Shown here: positions 53,002 through 61,139 of the stretch, in pieces
Position numbering within the stretch: position 1 is the first letter of the stretch
How the letters are laid out: each line of letters starts with the position of its first letter
Source of the DNA: JAGVPT01 sp964439265
GTDB lineage: Bacteria; Bacteroidota; Ignavibacteria; UBA10030; UBA8401
Length of the DNA stretch: 64,000 nucleotides
Assembly: GCA_964439265.1 (NCBI GenBank)
Contig: CAYTOA010000001.1
Span: forward strand, 236,850 to 300,849
Direction: 5' to 3'
The notes under the pieces: generated by a model
Told to the model about the DNA's origin: nothing
The model's database searches: none
What the model saw: the letters and a program-made list of their open reading frames with translations, nothing else
Made by a program: the position numbers and the translations under genes

Positions 53002-53031
53002 TTGGAAACCAATAATACGTTAAAAGTTTCC
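53002..53031 (+). promoter_or_regulatory. Operator-like element O2
   Basis: The same arrangement as O1, with TTGGAAACC and AGTTTCC half-sites and the same 16-bp spacing, located 20 bp before the TetR start codon and 93 bp after O1. Two such sites suggest cooperative autorepression. Confidence 0.7.
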
Positions 53032-53050
53032 AGAGTACCATGGAGGCGGC

Positions 53051-53677
53051 ATGACAACAGATACAGAGGTTCGGGAACGTATCATCTCTTATGCACGGGA
53101 ACACTTCATGCATGAGGGATTCAGCAAGGTAACGCTCGATGAGATCGCTACCGAACTGGGAATGAGCAAGAAAACGCTTTACAAGTATTTTGAGGACAAA
53201 GAGGACCTGCTTCGGGCCGGTATTGAAGAGAACTTACGAAATATTGCACGCGAGATAGACGCGATCTCTACCTCCGAGGGTGCTTTCGCCGAGAAGCTTG
53301 CAAGAGTGATGATGCTCATAGGTAAACAAATGTCGAGATTGAGCAGAAGCGCTATGCTCGACATGCAGAAATTCACACCTGAGCTCTGGAAACAAATTGA
53401 AGCATTTCGTCGTGAGCAGATCTTCGACAAGATCGGAAGGATGATCGCGCAAGCAAGGGAAGAGAATATCTTCGAGTCACACGTCAACGAAAAGGTCCTT
53501 ACGCTCATGATCATCAATTGCATTCAGGGTATACTCAATCCGGAAGTCCTTTCCCAGAATTCTTTTTCCGCGGAGGAGGCATTCAGGATCATCTTCAGGA
53601 CGATCTTCGAAGGCGCACTCACCGACGACGCGCGAAAGAACTTCCATGTTTTCGATTCACCTCTTACAAACATTTAA
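53051..53677 (+). CDS. TetR-family transcriptional regulator of the downstream exporter
   Basis: A 208-residue regulator with an N-terminal helix-turn-helix (about 26-46, TLDEIATELGMSKKTLYKYF) and a C-terminal ligand-binding helical domain. It is the first gene of a run of HlyD, ABC ATPase, TolC, ABC ATPase and two ABC-2 permeases, the layout of E. coli CecR with YbhGFSR. Two operator-like repeats lie in its leader, so it probably represses its own operon until a drug-like ligand binds. A GGAGG site precedes the ATG by four bases. The ligand is unknown. Confidence 0.92.
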   Translation: MTTDTEVRERIISYAREHFMHEGFSKVTLDEIATELGMSKKTLYKYFEDKEDLLRAGIEENLRNIAREIDAISTSEGAFAEKLARVMMLIGKQMSRLSRSAMLDMQKFTPELWKQIEAFRREQIFDKIGRMIAQAREENIFESHVNEKVLTLMIINCIQGILNPEVLSQNSFSAEEAFRIIFRTIFEGALTDDARKNFHVFDSPLTNI

Positions 53678-53694
53678 TTTTTCAAAAGGGTCTT

Positions 53695-54657
53695 ATGAAG
53701 CATTTCAATGTTATTGCAGCTGCACTTGCAGTCATCATCACGCTGGCTGGATGCAGCGACAAGCATGCGGGCACCATCGAGGCGAGCGGCACGCTCGAGG
53801 CCGTTGAAGTCAATGTGAGCGCAAAGGTCGCAGGCCAGATTCAAACTCTACTTGTCGATGAAGGGAGCCTCGTCAAAAGCGGCGATACGCTCGCGATCCT
53901 TGACCATGCGACGAACGATATCCAATTGCACCAAGCCACGGCCGGCGTCGATCTGGCGAACGCACAATACAAATTGCTCATTATCGGTACTCGTTCGGAA
54001 GATCTTCGGCAGGCCGAAGAGGCAGTGCGCCAGTCTGAATCATCCTACAAAACCGCGAAAGATGACTACGACCGGATCAAGGCGTTGTACGCCACCAAAA
54101 GCGTTACTAAAAAAGAGCGTGATGATGCGGATTCCCGTTACACGATTGCGCAGGCTGCAAATACTTCGGCTGAGCAAAATCTGCAAAAGTTGAGACACTT
54201 CGCGCGTCCCGAGGATATCGCTGCCGCAAAGGCCCGTCTCGACCAGGCAACGGCTGCCGCGGACCTTTTGCGGAAAGAAATCTCCGATGCGCACATCATA
54301 GCTCCCGTCTCTGGAACGGTAACGCACAAGCCCGTTGAAGCCGGTGAGCTGGTCAGCATGGGAACGACCATCGCGACCATCTCACGGCTCGAAACTCTCA
54401 ATTTGATGATCTATGTGAGCGATACTGAACTCGGCAGGGTCAAGCTGGGTGGTTCGGCGGACCTTGAGATCGACACGTATCCCGGCAGATCGTTTCCGGC
54501 GAAGGTCATTTACATCTCGCCGATCGCGGAATTCACACCGAAGAATGTCCAAACAAAAGAGGATCGAACGAAACTGGTGTTCGGTGTAAAGCTTGAGGTT
54601 GGGAACAAGGAGGGAATTCTTAAAGGCGGAATGCCCGTCGATGCGTACTTGAAATGA
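53695..54657 (+). CDS. HlyD/YbhG-like periplasmic adaptor, predicted lipoprotein
   Basis: A 320-residue membrane-fusion protein. From the ATG at 53695 the signal sequence ends with the lipobox LAGC, so it should be lipid-anchored. A lipoyl-like half (VSAKVAGQIQTLLVDEGSLVKSGD), a long coiled-coil hairpin (about 80-190, with KSVTKKERDDADSRY) and a barrel domain after HIIAPVSGTVTHKPVEAGE follow. This is the YbhG/YhiI class that partners with ABC-2 exporters. AAAAGGG lies just upstream; 17 bp separate it from the TetR stop codon. The frame extends back into tetR without support. Confidence 0.92.
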   Translation: MKHFNVIAAALAVIITLAGCSDKHAGTIEASGTLEAVEVNVSAKVAGQIQTLLVDEGSLVKSGDTLAILDHATNDIQLHQATAGVDLANAQYKLLIIGTRSEDLRQAEEAVRQSESSYKTAKDDYDRIKALYATKSVTKKERDDADSRYTIAQAANTSAEQNLQKLRHFARPEDIAAAKARLDQATAAADLLRKEISDAHIIAPVSGTVTHKPVEAGELVSMGTTIATISRLETLNLMIYVSDTELGRVKLGGSADLEIDTYPGRSFPAKVIYISPIAEFTPKNVQTKEDRTKLVFGVKLEVGNKEGILKGGMPVDAYLK

Positions 54658-54674
54658 ACGGTCAATGACCATCT

Positions 54675-55649
54675 ATGAAATCATCCATAGTTTCACCCGC
54701 CAGCGCGAATGCGATTGAATTGCGATCCGTCTCCAAGAAATTCGGAGATATTACCGCTGTCAACGCACTGTCGCTACAGGTTCGGAAAGGAGAGATGTTC
54801 GCTCTCGTAGGACCTGACGGAGCGGGAAAGACGACGACCATCCGAATGCTCTGCGGGATCACTGTCCCGACGGAAGGCGAGTTGTTTGTTCTGGGCTACG
54901 ACCTTCGAAAACAAGCCGAAGAAGTTCGAAAACGAATCGGATATCTGTCGCAAAAGTTCAGCCTTTACGGCGACCTCACGGTCGATGAGAACATAGAGTT
55001 TTTTGCGGAGATCCACGGCGTGAGGGACTACAAGCCCCGTCGGAACGAATTGCTGGAATTTACGCGGCTGACGCCATTCCGTTCGCGGCTTGCCGATAAG
55101 CTTTCCGGCGGGATGAAACAGAAGCTGGCTCTGGCGTGCACGCTCGTGCACACGCCCGAGCTCATTTTCCTCGACGAACCGACGACCGGTGTCGATCCCG
55201 TTTCGCGAAGGGATTTTTGGAAAGTTCTCTCGAACCTTCTCAAGTCCGGAATCACGATCGTCATGACGACTCCCTACCTCGACGAGGCGGAACGCTGCAC
55301 GCACGTAGCGCTGATGAATCAGGGAAGCATCCTGGTCGCCGACACGCCGCTGAACGTAAAGAAGGTTATGAAGGGAACGATCGTGGAAATCGTCTGCAAT
55401 GAAATCCGCCCCTCGTTCAAGCTGTTGAGACAGTTTCCATTACTGCGTGAAGTTCAGGCGTTTGGCGACCGTCTCAACATTGTTGTCGACAACGCGGAAC
55501 GGGACGTCCCTAAGGTGCTCACGCACATGGCAGAGAACGGAATCACCGTTACTGATTGGCGGAAGATTCCCCCCTCGTTGGAAAACGTTTTTATCTCGTT
55601 ATTATCAGACCAATCACCCCAAAAAGAAAGTGAGGTCGCTGCACCGTAA
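54675..55649 (+). CDS. ABC exporter ATPase, equivalent to the YbhF N-terminal half
   Basis: A 324-residue ATPase with Walker A GPDGAGKTT (46-54), Q-loop LSQKFSLYGDLT, intact signature LSGGMKQK (143-150) and Walker B LIFLDEPTTGVDP. The GPDGAGKTT variant and QKFSLYGDLTV phrase resemble the first nucleotide-binding domain of E. coli YbhF, which is one fused protein of two such domains. Here the second domain is a separate gene at 57030, beyond a tolC gene. The stop codon overlaps the tolC start by one base. Confidence 0.93.
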   Translation: MKSSIVSPASANAIELRSVSKKFGDITAVNALSLQVRKGEMFALVGPDGAGKTTTIRMLCGITVPTEGELFVLGYDLRKQAEEVRKRIGYLSQKFSLYGDLTVDENIEFFAEIHGVRDYKPRRNELLEFTRLTPFRSRLADKLSGGMKQKLALACTLVHTPELIFLDEPTTGVDPVSRRDFWKVLSNLLKSGITIVMTTPYLDEAERCTHVALMNQGSILVADTPLNVKKVMKGTIVEIVCNEIRPSFKLLRQFPLLREVQAFGDRLNIVVDNAERDVPKVLTHMAENGITVTDWRKIPPSLENVFISLLSDQSPQKESEVAAP

Positions 55650-56959
55650 TGAACGCACGCTCAATTGTTTCCTTTTTTCTCATTGTCGTGGCCCCCGTGC
55701 TTCTGGCTCAGGAACGGACGCTTACTATCGAAGAGAGCATTGCCATCGGGCTCGAGAACAGCAAACAGCTGCATTCTTCTCAAATGAAGCTGCAGTATGC
55801 CGATGCCAAGGCGGGCGAAGCCGCCGCCGGCCTGTACCCATCACTCAAAGCACAGGCGTCATATCAAAAGTTAAGCGATGTCCCGGCATTTACGATACCT
55901 CTCCCCGGATTCGCCGTTAACTTTCCGGTCATCCTGAACAATTATTCAACGAGGGCAACGCTTCAGCAGCCGCTTTTCACTGGATGGAAGCTGCAAAGCG
56001 GGGCCAACAGCGCGGAGTACACGGCTGAGGCGTCGAAAAAAGATGTTGAGAATGATAAGGCCGAATTGGTGTTCAACATCAAATCGGCTTACTGGAATCT
56101 GTACAGAGCCAAGGATTTTAAACGCGTAAGCGATGATAATGTCAAGCAGATCAGTTCACACTTGGACGATATCCAAAGCATGTTTAAGCAGGGGATGGCT
56201 ACGACGAACGACGTGTTGAAAGTGAAGGTGCAGTTTTCCAACGCCAAATTGCTTCAGAGCGAGGCGGCGAATAATGTGGAGATCGCGATGATCAGTTTCA
56301 ACTCGACGCTTGGTATTTCCCTCTCAACCCAGGTTGGTATTGGATCGAAACTGACTCCGACATCGAAGGAATTTCCGGACGTCCAGAAGCTTCTGGAATC
56401 GGCTTTCTCCGACCGTCCTGATCTTCAGGGACTAGACTGGCGTTTGAAGGCGGCTGAAAGCGGTGTGACAGGCGCAAAAGCAGGCTGGTCTCCCCAAATT
56501 TTTCTGACCGGTAATTACTATTACTCGCGTCCAAACCAGCGAATTTTTCCGGCGGTGGATGCGTTCAAGGATTCATGGGATGTTGGGGTCACGCTCCAGT
56601 TCGACATCTGGAATAATCTGACAACGGTCTACCAGACCACGGCAGCGCAGGCGCAGTATGAACAGACAAAAGACGCGATTGGAATATTGAAAGACGGAGT
56701 GACCTTAGAAGTTACTCAGAGCTTCCTTTCGTTCAGGCAAGCCAAAGAGAATATCCAGCTTTCCGAACTTACTGTTGAGCAAGCGGATGAAAATCTTCGC
56801 GTAACGCAACAGAAATTCAAAGCGGGCCTCACCACCAACTCAGAGATGATCGACGCGGAGGTGGCACAGCTTCAGGCCAAGCTTCAATTGACACAGGCGC
56901 TCGTGGAGTACGAGCTGGCTCAGGCGAAACTTGAGAAGGCGGTCGGCGAAGTGCAGTAA
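55649..56959 (+). CDS. TolC-family outer-membrane efflux protein
   Basis: A 436-residue channel protein with a signal peptide ending near VLLAQERT and two OEP repeats; helical coiled regions carry LQQPLFTGWKLQSGANSAE in the first half and LQFDIWNNLTTVYQTTAAQA in the second. It starts on the last base of the upstream ATPase stop codon, so translation is coupled. Its place between the two ATPase genes is unusual: in E. coli the YbhGFSR operon has no tolC. It supplies this exporter with its own outer-membrane exit. Confidence 0.94.
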   Translation: MNARSIVSFFLIVVAPVLLAQERTLTIEESIAIGLENSKQLHSSQMKLQYADAKAGEAAAGLYPSLKAQASYQKLSDVPAFTIPLPGFAVNFPVILNNYSTRATLQQPLFTGWKLQSGANSAEYTAEASKKDVENDKAELVFNIKSAYWNLYRAKDFKRVSDDNVKQISSHLDDIQSMFKQGMATTNDVLKVKVQFSNAKLLQSEAANNVEIAMISFNSTLGISLSTQVGIGSKLTPTSKEFPDVQKLLESAFSDRPDLQGLDWRLKAAESGVTGAKAGWSPQIFLTGNYYYSRPNQRIFPAVDAFKDSWDVGVTLQFDIWNNLTTVYQTTAAQAQYEQTKDAIGILKDGVTLEVTQSFLSFRQAKENIQLSELTVEQADENLRVTQQKFKAGLTTNSEMIDAEVAQLQAKLQLTQALVEYELAQAKLEKAVGEVQ

Positions 56960-57013
56960 GTAAGTTAAAAGTTTTAAGTTGTAAGTTATGAGTTTTACGT
57001 CTTAAGTTATTCG
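56960..57013. repeat. AT-rich short-word array after tolC
   Basis: Variants of TAAGTTAAAAGTTT and TTAAGTTGTAAGTTATGAG begin directly at the tolC stop codon and fill most of the 70-bp spacer before the second ATPase. Confidence 0.6.
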
Positions 57014-57029
57014 TTATGGGAAGGATTCA

Positions 57030-57986
57030 ATGGAAACAAACGAAGTGACAACAAATGCAATCGAGGTTGAGAACCTCACGAAACGGTTCGGCGATTTTTA
57101 CGCCGTCGACCACATAAACTTTGAAGTGAAAAAAGGGGAGATCTTCGGATTTCTCGGAGCGAACGGCGCGGGAAAATCGACAACGATCAGAATGCTCTGT
57201 GCTCTGCTACAGTCGAGCGAAGGGACGGCGCGTGTCGGCGGGTTCGATATCAACAAGCAGCCGGAAAAAGTAAAAGAAAACATCGGGTATATGTCGCAGA
57301 AGTTTTCATTATACGATGATTTGACGGTCGATGAAAACATTGATTTTTTCGGACGCGTCTATGGGCTCAATGACAGCGACCTTGCACAGCGCAAAAAATG
57401 GGTGTTGGAAATGGCGAACCTGGAGGGCAGGGAAAAGAGCCTTACGAGAACACTTCCGGGAGGGTGGAAGCAACGCCTTGCCCTTGGGTGCGCAGTTCTA
57501 CATCGCCCGAAAATCGTCTTCCTTGACGAACCGACCAGTGGAGTCGATCCTGTTATGCGGCGGAAGTTCTGGGAATTGATCAACGACCTATCGGCGGAAG
57601 GCATTACCGTTCTCGTGACAACGCACTTTCTGGAGGAAGCGGAGTACTGCAACGATATCATCTTCATCAATGCCGGAAAGATTATTGCGGGCGGAAGTCC
57701 AAAAGAGCTTAAGCATAATTATATCAAATCGCCCCTCCTTGAGGTCCAATGCGACAACGTAGTCGAAGCAATGACCATCATCGAAAAGGAACCGTGGGCA
57801 GAAGAGACATCCGTGTTTGGAACCTATCTGCATGTGAGCGTCGCGGATGAACAGCTTGCCCGCCAGAAAATTCAGGAGATTCTGCGCGCTCAGAATATTG
57901 GCTGGACGAAAATTGACAAGATCACACCCTCCCTTGAGGACGTATTTATTTACTTGCTGGATCAGGAAGCAAAAAAAGCGGCGTGA
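57030..57986 (+). CDS. ABC exporter ATPase, equivalent to the YbhF C-terminal half
   Basis: A 318-residue ATPase with Walker A GANGAGKST (43-51), Q-loop MSQKFSLYDDLT, Walker B IVFLDEPTSGVDP and the switch His in TTHFLEEAEYC. Its signature reads LPGGWKQR (142-149), with Pro in place of the usual Ser. A Pro is also found in the second domain of E. coli YbhF as I recall it, so this is probably the degenerate partner of an asymmetric pair with the ATPase at 54675. It lies 70 bp after tolC and 37 bp before the first permease. Confidence 0.93.
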   Translation: METNEVTTNAIEVENLTKRFGDFYAVDHINFEVKKGEIFGFLGANGAGKSTTIRMLCALLQSSEGTARVGGFDINKQPEKVKENIGYMSQKFSLYDDLTVDENIDFFGRVYGLNDSDLAQRKKWVLEMANLEGREKSLTRTLPGGWKQRLALGCAVLHRPKIVFLDEPTSGVDPVMRRKFWELINDLSAEGITVLVTTHFLEEAEYCNDIIFINAGKIIAGGSPKELKHNYIKSPLLEVQCDNVVEAMTIIEKEPWAEETSVFGTYLHVSVADEQLARQKIQEILRAQNIGWTKIDKITPSLEDVFIYLLDQEAKKAA

Positions 57987-58023
57987 CAGAAGTCAACGGC
58001 ATAATCAAAGAAGGATGTCCACA

Positions 58024-59151
58024 ATGATTCGACGCCTCATCCCCATCATAAAAAAGGAATTCCGTCAGATCAGGCGTGACAAGCGTGTCCTCGCAATCTT
58101 GACGCTCGTCCCTGCACTGCTGCTGCTGCTCAACGGCTACGCTCTTAACTTCGACGTCTCGCACATCAAGATGGCGGTGATCGACGAGGAGAACAGCAAG
58201 ACGAGCCGGGATTTCCTCAACGCCTTCGTCACGTCCGGGTATTTCGATTATGTGCAATACCTTAATTCAACGGATGAGGCGATGCGGATGATCGACGACG
58301 CGAAAATCCGGGCTGCGATCGTCATCCCAACCGACTTCTCCCATAAACTGCTCTCGAACGAAACAACCGATATCCAGGTGCTTGTAGACGGGATGGATTC
58401 GAATGCTGCGTCTACCATCCTTGCCTACGTCCAGGCGGTCACGCTGCAGTATTCACAAAAAATAGTACTCACAAACCTCTCGAAAATGGGGCGCGGGAGT
58501 TATCTCCCGATCCAATACGATGCCCGCGTGTGGTATAACCCGGAATTGAAAAGCGCAAAATTTCTCGTCCCCGGTCTCATCGGCTTCATCCTCGCCATTA
58601 CCGCGGTCATCGCGACATCGCTTTCGATCGTGAAAGAGAAAGAACGCAACACGATCGAACAAATCGATGTATCGCCGATCACTTCGTTCGAACTTATCGT
58701 CGGTAAGATGATCCCGTACGCTCTCATCTCGCTTGTCGCTGCGACGCTGGTGATTGTTGCGGCGTATTTTCTGTTTGACGTCGTCGTCAAAGGGAGTTAC
58801 CTGTACCTCTTCGGTGCTACGTTGTTATTTATCATTTCGGCCCTCAGCATAGGCTTATACGTCTCAACGATTGCCGACAGTCAACAGGTGGCGTTCCAGC
58901 TCGCGTCGCTTTTTTCCATGCTGCCCACCATGATCCTTTCGGGGTTTATGTTTCCGATCCGCAGCATGCCGTGGTGGCTGCAGGTTCTTACAAACATCAC
59001 GCCGGCGAAATTCTATCTTGTCATTCTGCGGTCTATCATTCTTAAAGGGGTGGGTCTTGCCGCCTTTTGGGATCAGGTGTTGTATCTCATGATCTTCACA
59101 TCATTCATGCTCTTCATCAGTATCAGGCGTTTCAAAAAAACATTAGGGTAA
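58024..59151 (+). CDS. ABC-2 type permease, YbhS-like
   Basis: A 375-residue inner-membrane permease. From the ATG at 58024, preceded by AAGG, it has one helix (about 22-42), a large extracytoplasmic domain (about 45-175) and five C-terminal helices starting at FLVPGLIGFILAITAVIA. The phrases KEKERNTIEQIDVSPI, GKMIPYALISL and FPIRSMPWWLQVLTNITPAKFYL are typical of YbhS/YbhR. It pairs with the next gene, 4 bp away. The frame extends to 57847 inside the ATPase gene without support. Confidence 0.93.
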   Translation: MIRRLIPIIKKEFRQIRRDKRVLAILTLVPALLLLLNGYALNFDVSHIKMAVIDEENSKTSRDFLNAFVTSGYFDYVQYLNSTDEAMRMIDDAKIRAAIVIPTDFSHKLLSNETTDIQVLVDGMDSNAASTILAYVQAVTLQYSQKIVLTNLSKMGRGSYLPIQYDARVWYNPELKSAKFLVPGLIGFILAITAVIATSLSIVKEKERNTIEQIDVSPITSFELIVGKMIPYALISLVAATLVIVAAYFLFDVVVKGSYLYLFGATLLFIISALSIGLYVSTIADSQQVAFQLASLFSMLPTMILSGFMFPIRSMPWWLQVLTNITPAKFYLVILRSIILKGVGLAAFWDQVLYLMIFTSFMLFISIRRFKKTLG

Positions 59152-59155
59152 ATCT

Positions 59156-60277
59156 GTGAACAAACAACGGGTCATGGCCTTGCTGAAGAAGGAATTTGGC
59201 CAGCTTTTCAAAGATAAAAAGCTGCTTCCGCTGGTATTTGTTGCGCCGGTACTGCAGTTGGTCTTCATGGGTTTCGCAGCCTCTCTCGATGTGAAAAACA
59301 TATCCGTGGTGCTGTGTGATCTGGACAAAACCGAAGCGAGCAGGGAGTTGATTGAAAAGTTCACAAACTCCGGTTATTTTACGATCGAGTATTCGACGGA
59401 AGATTACAGCACGATTCAAAACTACCTTGACGACAATAAAGCGACGATGGCGCTCATCATTCCGCAGAAGTTCGGCGACGAGATCCTGAGGCACGAGCCG
59501 GCAAAGGTCCAGGTGCTCCTTGATGGAAGCGAAGGAAATAGTACTGCCATTGCAATGGGGTACGTCAACCAGATTCTTGTCTCATATTCGAACAGCGTGC
59601 TTGCCGAAGTGTCGGGAAGCGCGCGAATCGGCGGCATCAACGCGCAAACGAGAGCATGGTTCAATCCGTCGCTCAGAAGCAGGAATTACATGGTGCCCGG
59701 AGTGCTTGTCATGATCCTGCTGATCACGACAATGAACCTTACCTCAATGGCAGTCGTCAAGGAAAAAGAGATCGGCACGCTTGAACAGTTGATGGTGACG
59801 CCGATAACGCCGACGGAACTGATCCTCGGAAAGCTGATTCCCTTTACCATCATCGGGCTTGTCAACTGGTGTGTTGTGCTCACAGCTATGGTGGTGGGGT
59901 TCGGAATCACTGTGCAGGGGAACGTGTTCCTGTTGTTCGGGCTTTCAACGTTCTTTCTCCTGACGTCCCTCGGGCTGGGCCTGTTCGTCTCGACAATTTC
60001 CAACACGCAGCAGCAGGCGATGATGACTTCTCAGTTCTTTCTCCTTCAGCCGATGATGTATATTTCTGGCTTCACGTTTCCCGTTGAAAATATGCCAAAG
60101 GCTTTGCAAATTCTGTCGTTCGGTGTTCCGATGAAATATTATCTCGTTGTTGTCCGTTCGATAATTTTGAAGGGAGTTGGACTCATGAGCTTGTGGTTCG
60201 AAGCAGGGGCGCTCCTATTTATGGGTGTTACGATTCTCGTTGCAAGCGTCCTGCGATTCAGGACAAAGCTCGATTAA
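59156..60277 (+). CDS. ABC-2 type permease, YbhR-like
   Basis: A 373-residue paralogue of the preceding permease with the same plan: first helix near 22-42, extracytoplasmic domain (about 45-170) and five C-terminal helices beginning MVPGVLVMILLITTMNL. The phrases KEKEIGTLEQLMVTPITPTE and FPVENMPKALQILSFGVPMK match YbhR-type subunits. The start is GTG at 59156, four bases after the previous stop codon. Together with the other permease and the two ATPases it forms a likely heteromeric exporter; substrates may be drugs or cations, which is inference from E. coli. Confidence 0.93.
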   Translation: MNKQRVMALLKKEFGQLFKDKKLLPLVFVAPVLQLVFMGFAASLDVKNISVVLCDLDKTEASRELIEKFTNSGYFTIEYSTEDYSTIQNYLDDNKATMALIIPQKFGDEILRHEPAKVQVLLDGSEGNSTAIAMGYVNQILVSYSNSVLAEVSGSARIGGINAQTRAWFNPSLRSRNYMVPGVLVMILLITTMNLTSMAVVKEKEIGTLEQLMVTPITPTELILGKLIPFTIIGLVNWCVVLTAMVVGFGITVQGNVFLLFGLSTFFLLTSLGLGLFVSTISNTQQQAMMTSQFFLLQPMMYISGFTFPVENMPKALQILSFGVPMKYYLVVVRSIILKGVGLMSLWFEAGALLFMGVTILVASVLRFRTKLD

Positions 60278-60312
60278 CGGTTTTTTTAAAGATATCCGGA
60301 GAAAGGTCCATC

Positions 60313-61104
60313 ATGGAATTAGGTTTGCGAAATAAGGTAGCGTTGGTCGCGGCATCAAGTCAGGGATTAGGCAGGGCGATAGCAGAATCCCTGTCAGAGG
60401 AGGGCGCGACAGTGGTGATTTGCGCGCGCGACAAAAAAATACTTGCCGCGGCTGCAAAAGAGATTTCGGCGAAAACGAAGGGGGAGGTTTTTCCCGTGCA
60501 GGCCGACGTCAGCAAATCAAAAGATATCGACAAATTGGTGCGCACAGTTGTCAAGGAATTCGGCAGTATTCATGTTCTGGTGAACAATGCCGGCGGACCG
60601 CCGGTTGAAACCTTTGACCGCCTTTCAGACGTCCAGTGGGCAAAGGGCATCGAACTGACCATGATGAGTACAATACGCTTGACGAGAGCCGTGATTCCGT
60701 ACATGCAAAAACAACAGTGGGGAAGGATCATTACCGTCAACTCAATTGCCGGGAAACAGCCGATACAGGAACTGGTGATCTCATCGACCCTCCGTCCCGG
60801 GCTTATCGGTCTCACCAAGGTTCTTGCAAGTCAGTACGCGAAGGATGGAATTCTCATCAACACAGTTTGTCCCGGTTTTGTGATGACGAAGCGGCAGCAA
60901 GAAATATCGTCTGTTCGTTCATCGAAAGCGAACATCACCGTCCAGGAATACGTGAAACTCCAGTCCAAGGAAATCCCGCTCGGGCGGTATGGTACACCTC
61001 AGGAAATCGCGGACGTTGTCGCTTTTCTTGCATCGACGCGGGCAAGCTTCCTGACCGGGGCTACGATAAGCATTGACGGGGGAATGACAAGGGGACTGCT
61101 CTAA
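60313..61104 (+). CDS. Atypical short-chain dehydrogenase lacking the YxxxK site
   Basis: A 263-residue SDR-fold protein. The cofactor motif is present as ASSQGLGRAIAESL, along with VQADVS, VNNAGGPP and CPGFVMTKR, and the end FLTGATISIDGGM is canonical. However, where Tyr-x3-Lys is expected, after VNSIAGKQPIQ, the sequence reads VISSTLRPGLIGLTK, giving Ser and Arg. I recall a FabG-like subgroup with this change. The start at 60313 is supported by GGAGAAAGG upstream. It follows the exporter by 35 bp and may be co-transcribed. Enzymatic activity is doubtful. Confidence 0.85.
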   Translation: MELGLRNKVALVAASSQGLGRAIAESLSEEGATVVICARDKKILAAAAKEISAKTKGEVFPVQADVSKSKDIDKLVRTVVKEFGSIHVLVNNAGGPPVETFDRLSDVQWAKGIELTMMSTIRLTRAVIPYMQKQQWGRIITVNSIAGKQPIQELVISSTLRPGLIGLTKVLASQYAKDGILINTVCPGFVMTKRQQEISSVRSSKANITVQEYVKLQSKEIPLGRYGTPQEIADVVAFLASTRASFLTGATISIDGGMTRGLL

Positions 61105-61139
61105 GCGGGTACCATACCCCGGCGGAATTTTTCACACTT

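Noticed and set aside
61105..61139. Small hairpin between the SDR and patatin genes as a terminator
   Set aside because: The GGGTA/TACCC stem is only five pairs and the T-run starts nine bases later, so the evidence is too weak.
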